Shown here piece by piece: positions 1 to 13,754 of a stretch of DNA of 64,000 nucleotides (position 1 is the stretch's first letter; each line of letters starts with the position of its first letter). The DNA is from Toxoplasma gondii ME49 (Eukaryota; Apicomplexa; Conoidasida; Eucoccidiorida; Sarcocystidae), in contig NC_031474.1 in the NCBI RefSeq assembly GCF_000006565.2, positions 2,887,662 to 2,951,661 of the forward strand, read 5' to 3'. The notes beneath the pieces are model-generated. The model had not been told where the DNA came from, did not search any database, and was given only the letters and a program-made list of their open reading frames with translations. The position numbers and the translations under genes are program-made.

Positions 1-1230
1 AACAATCCGTTTGTGGTTCACATTCCACTTTTCCTCTCATGAATCAATCAAGCGGGAGCGCAAAATACGGATATACAACGAATAGTTTGAATTAGAGGTT
101 TCGAGATACTGGTACCCCACAGTCAGAGCCCCTGTGTCCTGTAAAGGGGCACGGATATGCTACCCGTCCCTGGGCATCAAAAGAATCGTTTCCTGACATC
201 AACAGAAACTGTAAGCTCCGCTTTCCATCCCTCAGTATCCTCTGTCACTCAGCAGGCCCACCTCACCCGAAAAGACTGAACTGGAGACAACTGGCAACGA
301 TGCAGCCGAGAAGGGAGGAATGATCACGAAAGTGAAAAGGAACGAAGCCTACTGCCCTCTATGGAGAGTCGGATGAAACAACGCATACGAGGTGTACATC
401 ACAACACACACGAGGCACCGAGGGACGATAATCACAGAGATACTTGTGAGAGAAAACCATCCCCCAAACACGATATCCCAGTAGATCTCCACCGTTTATC
501 GTCGGCCTTTGCGTGCCTTGTTCATGGGTTTTCGTACGCCGGTTTTCGATTTGCCCTTGTCATCGCCACCGCGCCTCTTCTTCACCAGTGTCGCCAGAGA
601 CTGCAAGCGCCGGAAATACCGTCATGGAAGAGATTCAGATGCATGAAGCAACTAGGAAACGACTTCAAAACAAGCTTTGCACATGATCATGGAAAGCCGC
701 CTACGCATCAGTGGCACCAGGTGACGCGTCAGAACATTGGACTGCATTCTGTTCTTGAATGGGACTAAGTTTAACACTTGCACTTCGCGTTTCGTGTGTG
801 CCGTTTGCTCATGATATAGGCAGGTCCCATAATCACGAGGAGCATATGATTTCTCACGAAGACACACATCGTACGTTTCCTAGGCCTGCTACTAAATTTG
901 CCGACTGAGACATCAACTGGTATTATTGAGGACTAAACCTGCCAGTGACCGAAAGCCTACTTCTTTTGAGTCCTCAATGCCTATTACGTCCGTTGAAGCA
1001 GACACTTGCCTATAGAGCGACACCGTCTCCCTAGCACTCGCTCCAGATGGTGCGTAAAACTGTGCTAGCATCATCTGCTTTGGGTAGATATCTGTAGAGA
1101 GTAAGCTAGTTTCACTTGCAAGCACCCCTTTGTTTCTTTCTCGGGAAAATCACAGCAGTCAGTATCCGTCCCTTGTCAACTCAGGTGATGTTATGGTTAC
1201 AACGACAGGTGACGACTCACGTCACACATC
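1..1230. other. Intergenic / 3' flank, no gene seen
   Basis: This stretch lies beyond the stop codon of the RRP12-like gene and probably holds its 3' untranslated region plus spacer. Short open frames occur on both strands (for example 361-768 plus and 913-1125 minus), but none has a recognisable domain, convincing splice sites that extend it, or a neighbour to join. I see no RNA gene or repeat here. Confidence 0.5.
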
Positions 1231-4200
1231 TTACAAGTTTCCTCCTCTTTTCTGGAATCTCACCTGTAGAGCTTGTGGCCTGTGCTTCTCCCTGAGCATC
1301 ACCCGGTTCAGGCGGATGTACGCGAAAGGTTCAACTTTGTTATTCTGTTTGACATCTCCACGAGCCTTCTTAGCCTTAAATTCGTCGCCGCTTTTCTGCA
1401 CGAAATGCCCTCTTCGTCGTTCCTTCTTCGCGGTCTTCATCGCTGCTCGCCGAGCCGCCAGACAGCTGAGATTTTTTCTCTGTCCGCCTGTCTCTGGTGC
1501 CTTCCGGTTCTTCGCCAGCAAGGAGGTAGACTGAAGGAAGGAAACAATGAAAACCGAGAATACGTATGGAGTGAGGGAAGAAATACCGTGAGAAAGGTAA
1601 CATAAAAAACCGCAAATGGCATTGGAAGAGAACGACCTCCGAAAGAATCTAGGCCATTATTCCAATACATAAAGCGAACCTCGGTTGATGCACGTCTTCT
1701 GCCCATTTGCGCAACGTTGTGGATACGATCTGTAGCTGTTTGATGCACTCGGAAAAGGCTATGGATGCACGGAGAAAGACATGACGCCGACGGGGGACGA
1801 CGAACAAACTGGACAGGTGCTCTCCGCTCGAGTCAGTGTTGTCTCCTTGCGGCAGGCATCTTTCACTCAGTAGAAAAGCAACTGCAAAACTTACGCTGGA
1901 TTTGCTCCCTCCCTCAACTCGACGAGCGGCGGATCTCTTCGACACAGACGACGCCTTGCCTATTGTGAAGCCAGGATCTGGAAATAGGCACAGTTGCAAC
2001 AGAAGTGCGCAAAATTCACTTACAGTATGGTAATTAGAGTACATGACCTATCGATGGTTTTTATGGTTTTAATGCATGACCTTCGTGCCGTTGTGCCTGC
2101 GGCCTTTTACACGTGTGCATGTGACTGTGTTTTTGTACGACTTGCTAAACGTGAACATAAAGACATACATATACGGTCCGACACCGTGCAGGAAAAGCTC
2201 ATGCCTGCGTGATCCCCGGTGTACAAATTTCAGAACGGACAGACTACCAATCCGATGAAACTGGAGAAACAATATGACGCTCGACGTCGAAAACATGCAA
2301 GTGGCACACTGCGAAAGGAGGCCCACAGATAGAGACCCACTAAAAATAGACAAAAACACAAAAACAACTGACGTCTCTATGCTTTCTTCCTGCCTTCGTC
2401 TTCCCACTTCGCGTCTCCGATAGGGGTACCTCATTGCTTCAGCTACGTCAAAGATCGATTTGTCGATAATTTCCCCGCTTATCGCGGCGTGTATGCGTCT
2501 CCCTCCCTTGCTACGCTGGAGCGGACTCTCGCTTTTTTTTTGGTTTACAAACACACCACACGTGACTGAAACGCCATTCACCGTGACAATATACTCAAAC
2601 ACATGTTGTGTGTTCTCTCTTCCTTCCCACACTCCTCACCTTTGTCACTTTCCTCATCTTCGTCCTCAGGAATAACCAGCCGACCCTCCTCGTTCCATGT
2701 CAAATTCGCAACCGTTTTCCTCTCCACCTCTGTGGTCAATCGCCGCCGGTGTTTCGACAGTGGCTGATTGAGAATGATACGGTGGGCAGCACCGGGCGAA
2801 CAGAAGTCGAGAGGTAGTTCTCCTGCGTTATCTTCAAGAAGCATCACGTCGCTCTCCATCGCCTGATCACCTGATGCCGCCCGCCTCTGGTGAGAAAGCA
2901 AAAGAGATAGACGAAAACAATGAAACATGATGAACAGAAGGGTACGCAAAAGAAAGAAAATGTTAGATAGTGAAGGGGGCAAGGAGATGACCAGAAACAC
3001 AATATCAGACAGGTGAGAGGAAAAAGTGACGGAGAGGTCTTGTGGACCATCACAGAGGCAAATGTGAATAAGACGTGGAGTATTAAAAGAGAAATGTCGA
3101 CACGAGAAAGACCGCAGGCGACAGAACACCCCAAGTACAACAACGAGCCACGACAAAAAAAGAGACGAAGCAAGACGAGAAACGGTGGAATGAAACAAGC
3201 AGAAACGACCGAAAGGGCGACGAACCCTGGTTTCCTCTGGAAGTGCCTGTAGACGAGGCCCGACAGCGGGAAGCACGAAAGTAGTGGCCGACACGGAAGC
3301 GCAACTAAGATGACAGAAACGGCGACAAAGAGAAGCATACGATCGAACATGGAAGGGAACGGATCAAGCTGAAAAAATGAACACGAAACACTATTCGCGA
3401 GACGGTATACAGACTTGCAACAGTTTGCTTGCGCATCAAAAATCTGACACAAGGTATGTCAACACATTCGCCATCAACTTCAGAAATGGGTGTTATTCAC
3501 AGATCGACTTCAGAAATTGGTTTTATCTCGGCACCAACACTCCTGGATGTTCCCGTCTCTGTGAGTGAGGGACAGAAGAAGATTGCCTTTCTCATTTTTC
3601 CCATGTCTCTCGCCGTGCCCGCCCTTTGCCTGCTGTCAGTGCGTTCTCTGGTGTATCTTTTATCCTTACTCGCTTCCTGTTTCTGTTTCTCCGTCCCTCT
3701 GTGTCACTGTCATCCTCTTCTTCGAATGCGTCAAGCAACTGTGTCATTGCAGAAAACGACGTTGAGCCATCCTTGTTCTCTGTCTGCTCCTCTGCCACTT
3801 CTTCCTCTTCTCCCTGCAACTCAGCATTTGCTCCACGTTTCCTCGCCGCTGCCTTCTTTGCTGCAGACGGTCGGTCCTATAGATTGATAGCGAGGTACAC
3901 GAAAGGAGGAGCATGGATAAAATGCCGGCAAAGAGGCTCATTAAATAACAACGCAGACTACACACAAGCGGTTAGCCTCAAATTCGAGCAGTAACGGGTG
4001 AACACATAAGTTCATCAACGGCCTCACAAGTGCAACTAGTCACTCACATACAGGCATAGCCAAAGTAATAGTCATAGACCAAGTCTACCAAATGAACCCG
4101 GGACTGGAGACACGCGAAGCGCAGGCAGACATACAAGACAGCAGTGGACACTGCGAACGAACCTAAGAAATCGACACCCAAGCCAAGGAGATGCATAGAG

Positions 4201-5958
4201 AGTAAAGAGAACACGGAGACGCATCCACAGAAGCAAAGGACAAACGCAAGCAGGCGAGTGACGAGAAAAGAAAGCCATGATCAGGAACTACCGCATCCGC
4301 TGCTCTCTATTCCGTACCTCATCGTCTTCGTCTTCTTCGTCATCCTCTTCCATCATCTTTGAAAACGCGTTGTTCTCTTTCTTGGCTTGTCTTCGTCCTG
4401 CATTTTTGTTTTCATCCTCACCGTCATCGCCAGGCTTGAAGACAAGTTCGTCCCACGACAGGCCTTCTTGCTGTAGAATGAAATTTCGCAACCGCTTTAC
4501 AAAATGTTTAACAACGAACGCACGATGACGCAGCTTTACATTGAAACACGCTCACAGCGAGACACACCGTGACTCGGCCGTCCCCTCGAGTCGGCTTGCC
4601 GATGCATGGGAAGGGGGAACAACTGCAGAAGGAACAAAAGAGAGAAAGCCTGTCACAAACACTCTTCTCACAAAGTCGTAGGTGGCGATGAAGGAAGCGC
4701 AAAGCCGCTTCACAAATGTAACAGTAAAGCTAGAGCCGGTTCTATTGGAAAGTCTGCGAAGCTTCCTGAAACCTTGCAGGCCGTCGTCACCTACCCCAGC
4801 GGGTCGTGTCGCAGGCGACAAGCGCCGGCAGTGCATTCAATCCATGTGAACACTGAATCTGTTGAGTACGCGAAGAGATTCCTAAAGCCTCATCGCGGCA
4901 GTGCCTCTTTCTGTGTCAGGAATGACCGAATAGGCACATCTATGTTTTTGCTGCCCTCGAGGCATAAACAGTCCAAGCAACACAGAAGTCAGCGTCATAC
5001 CTTCACAGGTTCCAGAACACAGGGCAAACAATCAAGCGAACGAGGATCCTTACTAGAGCCTTATTGACGAGGAGTTCTCGGAGCTGCTGTTTGCGAACGC
5101 TCTTTTGAAGGTGGCGCAAGAGGGGCAGATGCTCCGATGGAAAGGCTTCTTTCACTGCAGCTTCGCCCTGCAGCACCATCGACGGCAAGAGAGAAAGACG
5201 GGTCAGGCAGAAATCAATCGAAACTCGTCACGTGTTGTTCCTCATGCACTCCGAGAAATGCCTATCAAGTGCCGCGTATCTGGACAGCTCTCGAAGATAC
5301 AGGAAACAGAAATAGGGGTGAAGCGCGCAAAAACGAGCGGAACGAAGTGCGCGGAAAAGAACCACTAAGGGAACATGGTGTGCAAGGAAGGAAAAAAGCG
5401 AAACAGGCACGCAAGAGAAAAATGGAAGGCGTTAACCACCAATGTAACAAGAAGCAGCCACCAGGAGCGGGGTGGGGGACAACACAAATGCCCATATCAA
5501 GGAGACTCAGTGAGAAGCTAGCCGAAAAAGTCACTGATCACGCAAAGCCAGGAGCTGAAACGCCATGAAAGCCTTTACAGGGCGCACGGAGTCCCGGAAA
5601 GCCGAAGAATGTGACAAACAAGCCCGAATAAGACAGACAAAAAGGGGTGAGTCTTAGAGGCACTCGCTCCCAAATGGAATCGTAGATTGCCTGCCAAACC
5701 TGATGTCGCCATTCATCGAGCCAAAAGACGGGCGTCACCACAGCGTCAATACTGGCTCCTCTGGACACACGCAAAGGTGCCTCTTCAAATAATGATACAC
5801 ACAATTCTGCCCGGTCCTAATCGACGAATGAAGTGGCCTGATCTCGCGCGTTTGCTTCCTTACCAGCTTCTTTAGAAGCTTCTCGACCAACCGCCGGATC
5901 TTCATCTTGGCTGAGGGATAGCACACAGAGGCGACTCGAGTCATTCAATAATTGTATT

Positions 5959-5997
<39 letters not shown>

Positions 5998-8900
5998 GTC
6001 GCGGCTGGTATGGAGCCGAAACTCTAGAGTGGACACGAGAAAGCACCTGTGAAAACTCACGTGTTTATGGCCTCATGAAAGGAAATTCATTTGGGCAGAA
6101 ACAGAGACAGCACAAAAATATAACTTTCCTCAACTATTTGTATATATACATATACATGTATACACGTATATGCATCTGCAAGACATGACGTGGAAAAGAA
6201 GCATGGAACGGCAAAATGCAGATAAGGTTGGTCCTGTTTTGACACCCCATCTCTTTGTACCGGCGTCTCCTGATATACCCGTGTATTTGTACTCAATGTA
6301 AATACCATCCACCTGCGGACAATCATATTTCACAAGTGTGCCGCCTGTTGGAGAACTACACAGAGTGTACCGCAAGTTACCGGTTTGCATCTTCTCACCT
6401 CGAATGGCGTGTTTGTTGTTGAGTGCGCAAAGCATTGCCGGCAGGAAGCGTTCCAACGCCTGTCCGTCGAACACATGAGCAATAACCTGAAGGAACATAA
6501 GCGAAACAAAACGGGCGGTTCAAACCTTGATTTTCCTAAACGTGCAACATTGCGTGGCAGAAACAATCGTGAACTGTTTTTTGAGGGCAAACCCCTAACC
6601 ACCGAAGACCCCTACTCCAGCCGATCCACGCAGACAATTCTACGTATTGTGTCCCACGACTCCGTGATGTTCTCTTGGATTTGTTAACCGTTTCTCTCTG
6701 TCTCACGCCCTATGGCTCTGCCACTCAGGGCCCCGGGCTCAGCGCCCTCCCGTCTGCTGTTTTTCGCAGTTGCACCTACCCGGGCGAAACGAAGTGCTGC
6801 CAAGAAGACTTGCTTGTCTCGATCTTGCAGCAACAGGAGAACCACCTCCGCGATCTGCTTGATCAGAGCACCGTCCATTTGGTCGGCTATCGGAGAAAAC
6901 AATAAATCAACAACCCGCAAGGCAGATGCAAACATACGCGAAGAAGTGTGGAGAAGATGGCGCACCATAACTGCTTGTTCAGCCATACGGTACTCGGACG
7001 CGAACACGTCGCATACAAACCAACTCAAGAAGGCACCAGATATCAAAATGAACAACTCCTAAAACGGGGAACAGCAAATGGAATTGCTAAGTGACTGACA
7101 GCCAATGCCGCTCAGTTGAAACCACGATCCAGATTCCACTCGATCCGAGCCCTTAGCTCAAAGAGGCCACATCTGATTAACATACATCCAAAAAGATCCA
7201 GACTAGACGTGTGAGTGTTCAACTGACAGCTACCGCTCCCATGCTAGGATTTAAAGCAAAGAAGCGAAGACATCAGAGATGGGAAAATGAGGCGGGAAAA
7301 GCGAACATTTCCTTCTAACGCACGGCAAATCCATGTCGTACGAGTCCATATTTTTGTTTACTTGCCACAAGATAAGGTGCAGAAAAGAGACCCACTCGGA
7401 GTTATTTTTAGAGGCTCGTAAGAGATCAGTATGAATAGAATCTGGGCTCGCATTTCGCCATAACATATTGAGGAATATCTCGTTGTCGGCTTCTCTTTAA
7501 AACATGCATGCACACTAAAGGGACAACCGCTCACCGTAGCTGAAAATAACTCTGCTGAGTGCAAGGACTGCTGCGGTCTTGAGGAGCGGAGGTTCGGCGG
7601 TGCCTCCACGAGCTGTGACCCCTGTGCCGCCACCAAGCCCTGTGGCAATCAATATGACGAGGCGACTCACTGCAGACAAGAAACATACAACAAGGCAGTA
7701 CAGCGTGACAGAAATCCGACAGAAAAGGTAGCGAGAGGAACGAGAAACCAGAGAAGCAACTGAGGAAGAAGCGCAGACCCCGAAAGTGAAAGCATACCTG
7801 TGTTGCGGTAGAAGAGCAACGCGTTTGAAACTCAATGGGAGAGGCGAACGCTAACACGTCCACTCGTTCATGCGGAAACGGTGTCCACGAGCATGGAAGT
7901 AGAATGAGCAGGTCGATTCCACTCACACTGAACTCGTAAGGCTTAGAGGGGAGGGGTGACACCACACACCAGGAACAGCAGGAAGAAGAGGGAGAAAAAA
8001 CGACATCGGCAACCAACGATTTCGAGCTGAACTTTTTTGACGTCTACCGCCAATTTACGGCCACCATGGCGAGTCCATGAAACTGCCGAGGCTTGCGCAT
8101 GAGGAAGGAACGCTACGGAAAACAAAGTACAAGGTTTGGGAGATAGCGTTTGGAGAAACACCACGCCAACGATGGTACGTTCAAACGAAAATGTGGAATG
8201 ATGATCTGAGACCGCGGGAGAGACGCACAGCACAAAAGCAGAACGTTACAGAGAGTATACGAAGACTCACGTTTCTCCGAGTCTCCATCGCAGGCGTCGC
8301 ACAAACCAGAAAGGGAGCAGAACGCCGTTTCTCGAACAAGCCGATTGAGGCTCTTTAGTGAAAGAATGATCTCCGGAACGACTGTCGGGAAAACGCGGTC
8401 CACGAGAAAAGATTCCCAGAATGCTTGAGTGCCTGAGACAATATCAAATACGTCGTCCCCACGTACACAAAAGACATATCTCCTACAGTGCAACATGTCA
8501 GCGAAATAAAATCCGCTCAAGAGCATGCCATCCTATCCGTTTCCTCCTATCTACTCCACACTCACGTAATTTCAAGCGACTAAATCCAGCACAGACGCTT
8601 CTGCCACCCACGGCCTTGCTGTGAGGCCCGTCACGTCCGATTCCTTCCTTTATTTTTTGCTGTTTCGTGCTCGTCTTTGAATCTACGCCGGCCCACAAAC
8701 AACCGAAGATAGCTAAACCAAAACCATGGCCCGTAATCGCACTTCACCACGTTCGTCTGCTTCAATTCGCGATCTTTCGTCGCAAAGCACGGTGCTCACT
8801 TGCGTCCTCGCTGTCCTCGGCTGTCTGTGCAGACAGTGTAAGGCATTCGACGAATGCGCGTAAGCATCCAAGGCGTGGCTTCTCTGCAGCCGTCCCACAG

Positions 8901-11900
8901 GAGACAGTGCGAGTCTTTGCCAGAATCTCCCACAAAATCTCAAGCTCTTGCCTTCGCAGGAAGCAACACGACTCAGAGGCAGAGCCATCGGCCAAAGAGG
9001 AAGCACGCGAGGAAGACGCCGACCTTTCAAAAACATGCTTGAGAGCTTTGTAGCCGCGGCGGAGGAGCGCACGAAGCACGGCACCGTTGTCTTCTGTTCG
9101 GCATGCGTCGGAGTTCTTTCCACGTTTCTCGGTTTCAACGAGATCGATACTCTGTTCTGAATACCCAGAGCCAGCCTTCTCCAGACCCTGGGCGCACACG
9201 GCGACCAGAGTTCGCAGGCTGTCGACGACTTCTAGACCTGCAGGGGAGCAGAGCAGAAACAAGAGGCTAGAGCGGGTTCTATACGAGGGAGAGGGATTCC
9301 CTGGAGGGAATGGGTGATGCGCATGTGGAGCACGGATTACAGAGAACCGACAGCTACGGTTCCATCGATTGAAGCGACGCTTCAAATGTATGTGTCACTC
9401 CGCGGAGGCCTGGGAGTAAAGCAGATCTACGACAAACATGAATCACGAAATCACAGAAAAGGAGACGAACGCGAGGTACGCATGTTGAGCAGACAGAGAA
9501 TAAGACAAAGGGGTCGCCAAGCACTCCGTCCCCTCGCTTTTTGGTTCTCATCAGCAAAAACATCTGGGACCGGAGACTTTAATAGAGGCAAAACATACAT
9601 AGAAAAAAAACCGTGCGAAACCCATGAGGAACACGCACGAAAAACAAAACACTATGACGATGATTCAACGCAGCGCAGCGAATGGACGATGTATTCGGCG
9701 ATGGCGCGCTCATGCTGTGAAACGAGAGTGGTAGGTGCATTATTGTTATACACTGTCTCGAGCAGCATTGGCAAGCGCCATATGAATTTGAGGTGCTCGT
9801 TTGATGAGCCAATAAAGACATTAGAGCACTTGCAAGGATCTGAATGCGGAGACGCCTTCAAAGGGCTACAACATTCTTCCTCTTTTTCTCTCTGGATGCG
9901 TGTGCTCTTACCGACAGAACTTGGGAGAAAGGGGTGCAGCGCGTCTGTGATGTCGACGAGTGCCGAGCATTCCGCCACACCCATGGTGACAGGAGCAGCG
10001 GCAGACGGAGCAGACAGACCTGCGGCCTCGTTGGCTCGTCGGAGGAACGCAGATGTGAAGCGCCGCACATTTGCATGCAGGAGCTCCGGCGGACAGAGAG
10101 GCGCATACGCCTACAAACGGACAAATGGATAGACGGAGAGCAACCTGTGATGACAGCAGGCGGCTACGCACGGGAACAAAAATGCCGAAGCACGCTCGTC
10201 CAGCGGGGGCACGTTGCAGTTCCACAGGAGGACCTCCGCAGTGACTGGGATGATTGCAAGACGGCAGGCGGTCACAACACAAGCCCCAGGCGTAACGGGA
10301 ATTTCGTTAGTATATCATGCAGTATGATTAGAGAACTCCACCGACGCATGCAAGTTACCTTGATAGCGTCCAACAGGTGCTGTGTTGCCTTCATTTTCGC
10401 GCTCTGCGTGAGTTGCTCGAGATCTTCTTTCTCTCCCAGAAGCATCGCAGCCAGGGCCCGTTCCCCCGCAGCTTCCTCATCATTCTTCAGGGAGACTTTT
10501 TGGACTTGCAAAAAACGAACGACCAAGAATCCCATGAGCTGCGATCCACACGCCTGCATCGACTCCTTTCCGCATGGTTTCGTTACCCTGCAGAGCACGC
10601 TCATCACGTCCTTCTCTGCATCATCTCTTTCCTCTTTTTCGAGTCTCTGTTGCTTGTCGTCGTCCTCGTCGTCGTCTCTGATGCTCGCCACGTCGCTTTC
10701 AGAAATGGCCGCATTCGAAAGGTTCCGGATTGTGGAGCAGATTTCCTCCCTAAGCACAGGGTCATGAAGGAACTGAATCATATTTTTCATGAGCGAGAAG
10801 TCCTCTTCCGCCACACCAGTCGCAAGGTCAATTGGATCGTATGAGAAACCAGGTAGCAAGCTCCACAGCTGCTGGCCTACACGGCAGAGCTCGCGCGCCT
10901 CGAGGGGACTTGTCTTTGCTTTCTCGGCAGTTTGCTGCTGCAAGAGTCGCGCCAGCTGCAGGAAGTGCGAGGAGAAGAAGTGCAGCTCGTCGCGACCAAG
11001 CAAGCGGGGCAGTAGAGGCAGTGCCCATGCGTTGGTGACAGGGCACCGTTCCAATAGAAACCCAAGTTGCTGAGGGGACAAGTCTCGCGAAAGAGGAATC
11101 CGAGGTCGAATTGGGAGCAGGTGGGGATCAGTCAGAACCGTGCGCGCCTTGAAGGCACGCAAGGCTGCTGAAAATGCGACGCGAATCCGGCCTCTGTAAG
11201 GCAGGACATCGTGCTGCCGAAGATCGGTCCGCGCTCGATTGTCCTTTGCGAGCCCGAAAATCTCCTCTACAGTCTTGGTCTTCCTCTCCACTCTCTTCTT
11301 CTCGTCTTGCCTCTCCGTCACCTGTTCTGGCTCCTCTCCCGTCTCCACAACAGCGAGCAAGCTAACGATCTGTCGAAGCAAAGGCGTGAAGCAAGGTCTG
11401 TAGATGTCTAGGAACTTGTGGAGAAACTGGGGCAGACATTTGCCGTCGAATTCCTGGGAGGAACTAGAGGTCAGCTTGCCCATTCCGCGGTCGCCTACCA
11501 GGGGCCGTCTGAAGCGCTCGAGCTCCGGGTGCAGCGAGCACACCAGAAACTGCTTGCATGCAACAGCCTCGAGAGCGGCGAAGAGGGCCCGAGAAGCTTC
11601 CAGACCTTCCGCAAGTCGCCGCTTGTGGCGGAAGTGGAGCAGCGAGAGACCGAAAGGAACAGCGGCTGGGAATGCAGGCACTGACGCGGCACCAGACGCT
11701 TCTATAAGCCGTCGCCCGGCTACAGAGGCCGCGCCCAGAATGGACGGATCCGTCTCCGATTCGAGGACTCTGCGAAGAGAACGGAAGACCCGCTCGGATG
11801 CTTGCATACAGATGGACAGACGGTAAGACGACAGCGAGACAGACGCGGCTGAAGACGAGGACAGCGGGAATCCCTCGGAGTCCTTTATTAGGGTCTTGAT

Positions 11901-13754
11901 TTGGGCGTCGCTACCGCTTCCTCCCAAAGACAATTTCTCAAGTTGTTGGAGCAAGAGGGTCTCGTCCAGATTCTCCTCTTCTTGATTCGTGACACCAGAA
12001 GTTTCGCCTCGGTTGCAGCCATCCAACGGAGCCTCACCGACTGCCTGGGGGGGCGTCCACGCCTCCCGCGCCTCCCCGGCCCAGTGCATGAGCGCGGCTG
12101 TGGTCGCCGTCACAGCGTCTAGCCACGCGGTTGCATACTGGACAGCTCCCTGAAGAACGGCGCCACTGCCTTTCCCCTTTTCGCCTCCGAGTTCGTCCCA
12201 GAGCCCCCTCTGCGCGCCCTGTGCGCGTTGTTGCTGAAGCAGCGCTGGTAGGAGCTGAACTGTCAGTGAAAAGGCAGACCCAGTCGTCGCTTGCCTTCCA
12301 CCAGAGCGGTCGTCTCCCATCCTTCTGTTGGTCTCCTTCGAAGACACAGAGGCCGAAGAGTCGCCATTGTTCGTTTGCTCGAGGTTCCCGCGAAAGCGTC
12401 TCAAGTCGCGAATCACCGCAGCCACGCACCGCAGCGCATCGGCGGCAGCTGGCGTCCGCCCGGCCTTTCTGGAGAGGAAAGCCAGGTGGATGCAGAGCGC
12501 CTCCGCGGCTTTGTGGGGTTGCTGAGGCAAGGAAGCCCGGCTATCGGCAGTCACAGAGCGCTTCTCGTCTTCACTCTGGACGCTTTCTAGGCAAAGCAGA
12601 GGCGGTAGACACCGGTGAAAGAAGGGAAGACTTCTCTGGAGTCTCATGGACGCAGGGACACTCGACGCCTTCTGAGAGCTGCCCTCGTCGCCTGCGGTCA
12701 ATGCTGAGGATGCTGAGGCCCGGCTAGCTACGGAATCCGGGACGACAGAGAAGTCAAGGTGACGAAGCCACCGATCGAGGACATATAAACAGGTCTGGAG
12801 GGAGTCGCGTGCCTTTTTTTTCTTCCTATCCCCCAAAGCCTGGCTTACGTTCGAGGTCTGTGCAGTGACTTGTTGGGTGGCGAGGCGCAGAAAGTGCAAG
12901 GCGACCTGTCTCGCCAGCCAGCGAACAGAGGCGCGGGGATCCTCTGTGAGGAGGTGAAGCAGACACGTCCAGACAGCTCTGGTAGGCAGGCACCCGCATG
13001 TCGTTTGTTCCTGCTCGTCTGCGCCTTGCGAGGGGACGTACATGCGGCGAAGTGCGTGAAGTAGGAGAAGCAGCGGCCGGGGAGATGCGGCCTGCATGAA
13101 CGAGCTCACCGCTTCGATTGCCTTCAACAAATTGTCGAGGAGAGCTGCGTCTTCGTGGCACTTTCTGTGGCGCTCAGCCGGAGACTGAGGAAGTCCCTCG
13201 TCGACGAGGAGAGCAAAGAGAAGGGAGAGGCCGGTCGTGATGCGGCGCGTCCTTTCGTTGTCAGGAGCCTCCGAGCAGGACGCTGCCTCTTTGCATACGC
13301 ACATCAGTAGAGTATGGAGAGAAGTAGTGAGGAGATTAGTCTGGTCGCCTTTTCCCTGTACCGCCGGCACGCCGGTCTGGCTGTCCAGACCCTGTCGCAG
13401 GAGGTGTAAGCAGTCTAGGGCGGCATCTGCGTCGAAAGGACTGCACCGAGAGAGGAGCAGGGGAGAACCCGCAGCGGAGCCCTCGGAATTGGAGAGAAGG
13501 AAGTCGTCTTCTTCATCCCGCTTACGAGAGGAAGCGCTGTTTTCCATGTCTTCGCCTTCATCTTGAAGGGTCTCTGCTTCTTGAGCCCGCTTCCGCAGCA
13601 GCTCCTCCGTGCGCTTGAAGACCTGTCGTTCCTTCAGCAGCGTTGCAAGAGCTGCATCGTCCGATGAAGAGGATACTGATGGACGAGAAGGTGACGGAAC
13701 AGACGAGGCAGCTTTCCGGCCCCTTAGGCGATCCGGAGCCTTCAGAGTCCCCAT
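1231..13754 (-). CDS. RRP12: RRP12-like ribosome biogenesis protein (NUC173/HEAT repeats), 14 exons
   Basis: RRP12 is a HEAT-repeat export and assembly factor for pre-ribosomal particles, acting in nucleolus and nucleoplasm. The model has exons at 13754-10359, 10110-9912, 9237-8800, 8432-8271, 7669-7535, 6886-6780, 6486-6399, 5910-5864, 5167-5054, 4470-4318, 3855-3670, 2862-2640, 1959-1895 and 1395-1231, giving 1825 residues. All junctions keep phase; the exon at 3855 uses a weak AAAG acceptor and is the least certain. Family landmarks appear in order: QLWSLLPGF near residue 963, the VLALSRVIFSY helix, KMKIRRLVEKLLKKL, AVKEAFPSEHLPLLRHL, GELPLDF, NEEGRLVIPE, and the signature C-terminus GDEFKAKKARGDV...VEPFAYIRLNR. 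The first exon (3.4 kb) carries the N-terminal HEAT region with low-complexity insertions, making the protein about 500 residues longer than yeast Rrp12. An acidic exon (4470-4318) precedes the basic C-terminus. Introns are 248-807 nt. The start is the first Met of the long open exon. Confidence 0.9.
5961..5990. repeat. TA dinucleotide microsatellite
   Basis: An uninterrupted run of about 15 TA units lies inside the intron of the RRP12-like gene between the exons at 6486-6399 and 5910-5864. A second, imperfect TA/CA tract follows at about 6141-6171 in the same intron. No function is implied. Confidence 0.9.

Noticed and set aside
5538..5804. Minus-strand frame between RRP12 exons 8 and 9 as an extra exon
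   Set aside because: It has no match to the family, and exons 8 and 9 join in phase without it, although a few residues usual in the family (VRKFG-like) are missing at this junction.
9314..10132. 272-codon plus-strand frame, and the neighbouring 9844-10767 plus frame
   Set aside because: They lie antisense to RRP12 exons and introns that have clear homology; they show no domain and look like shadows of the coding strand.
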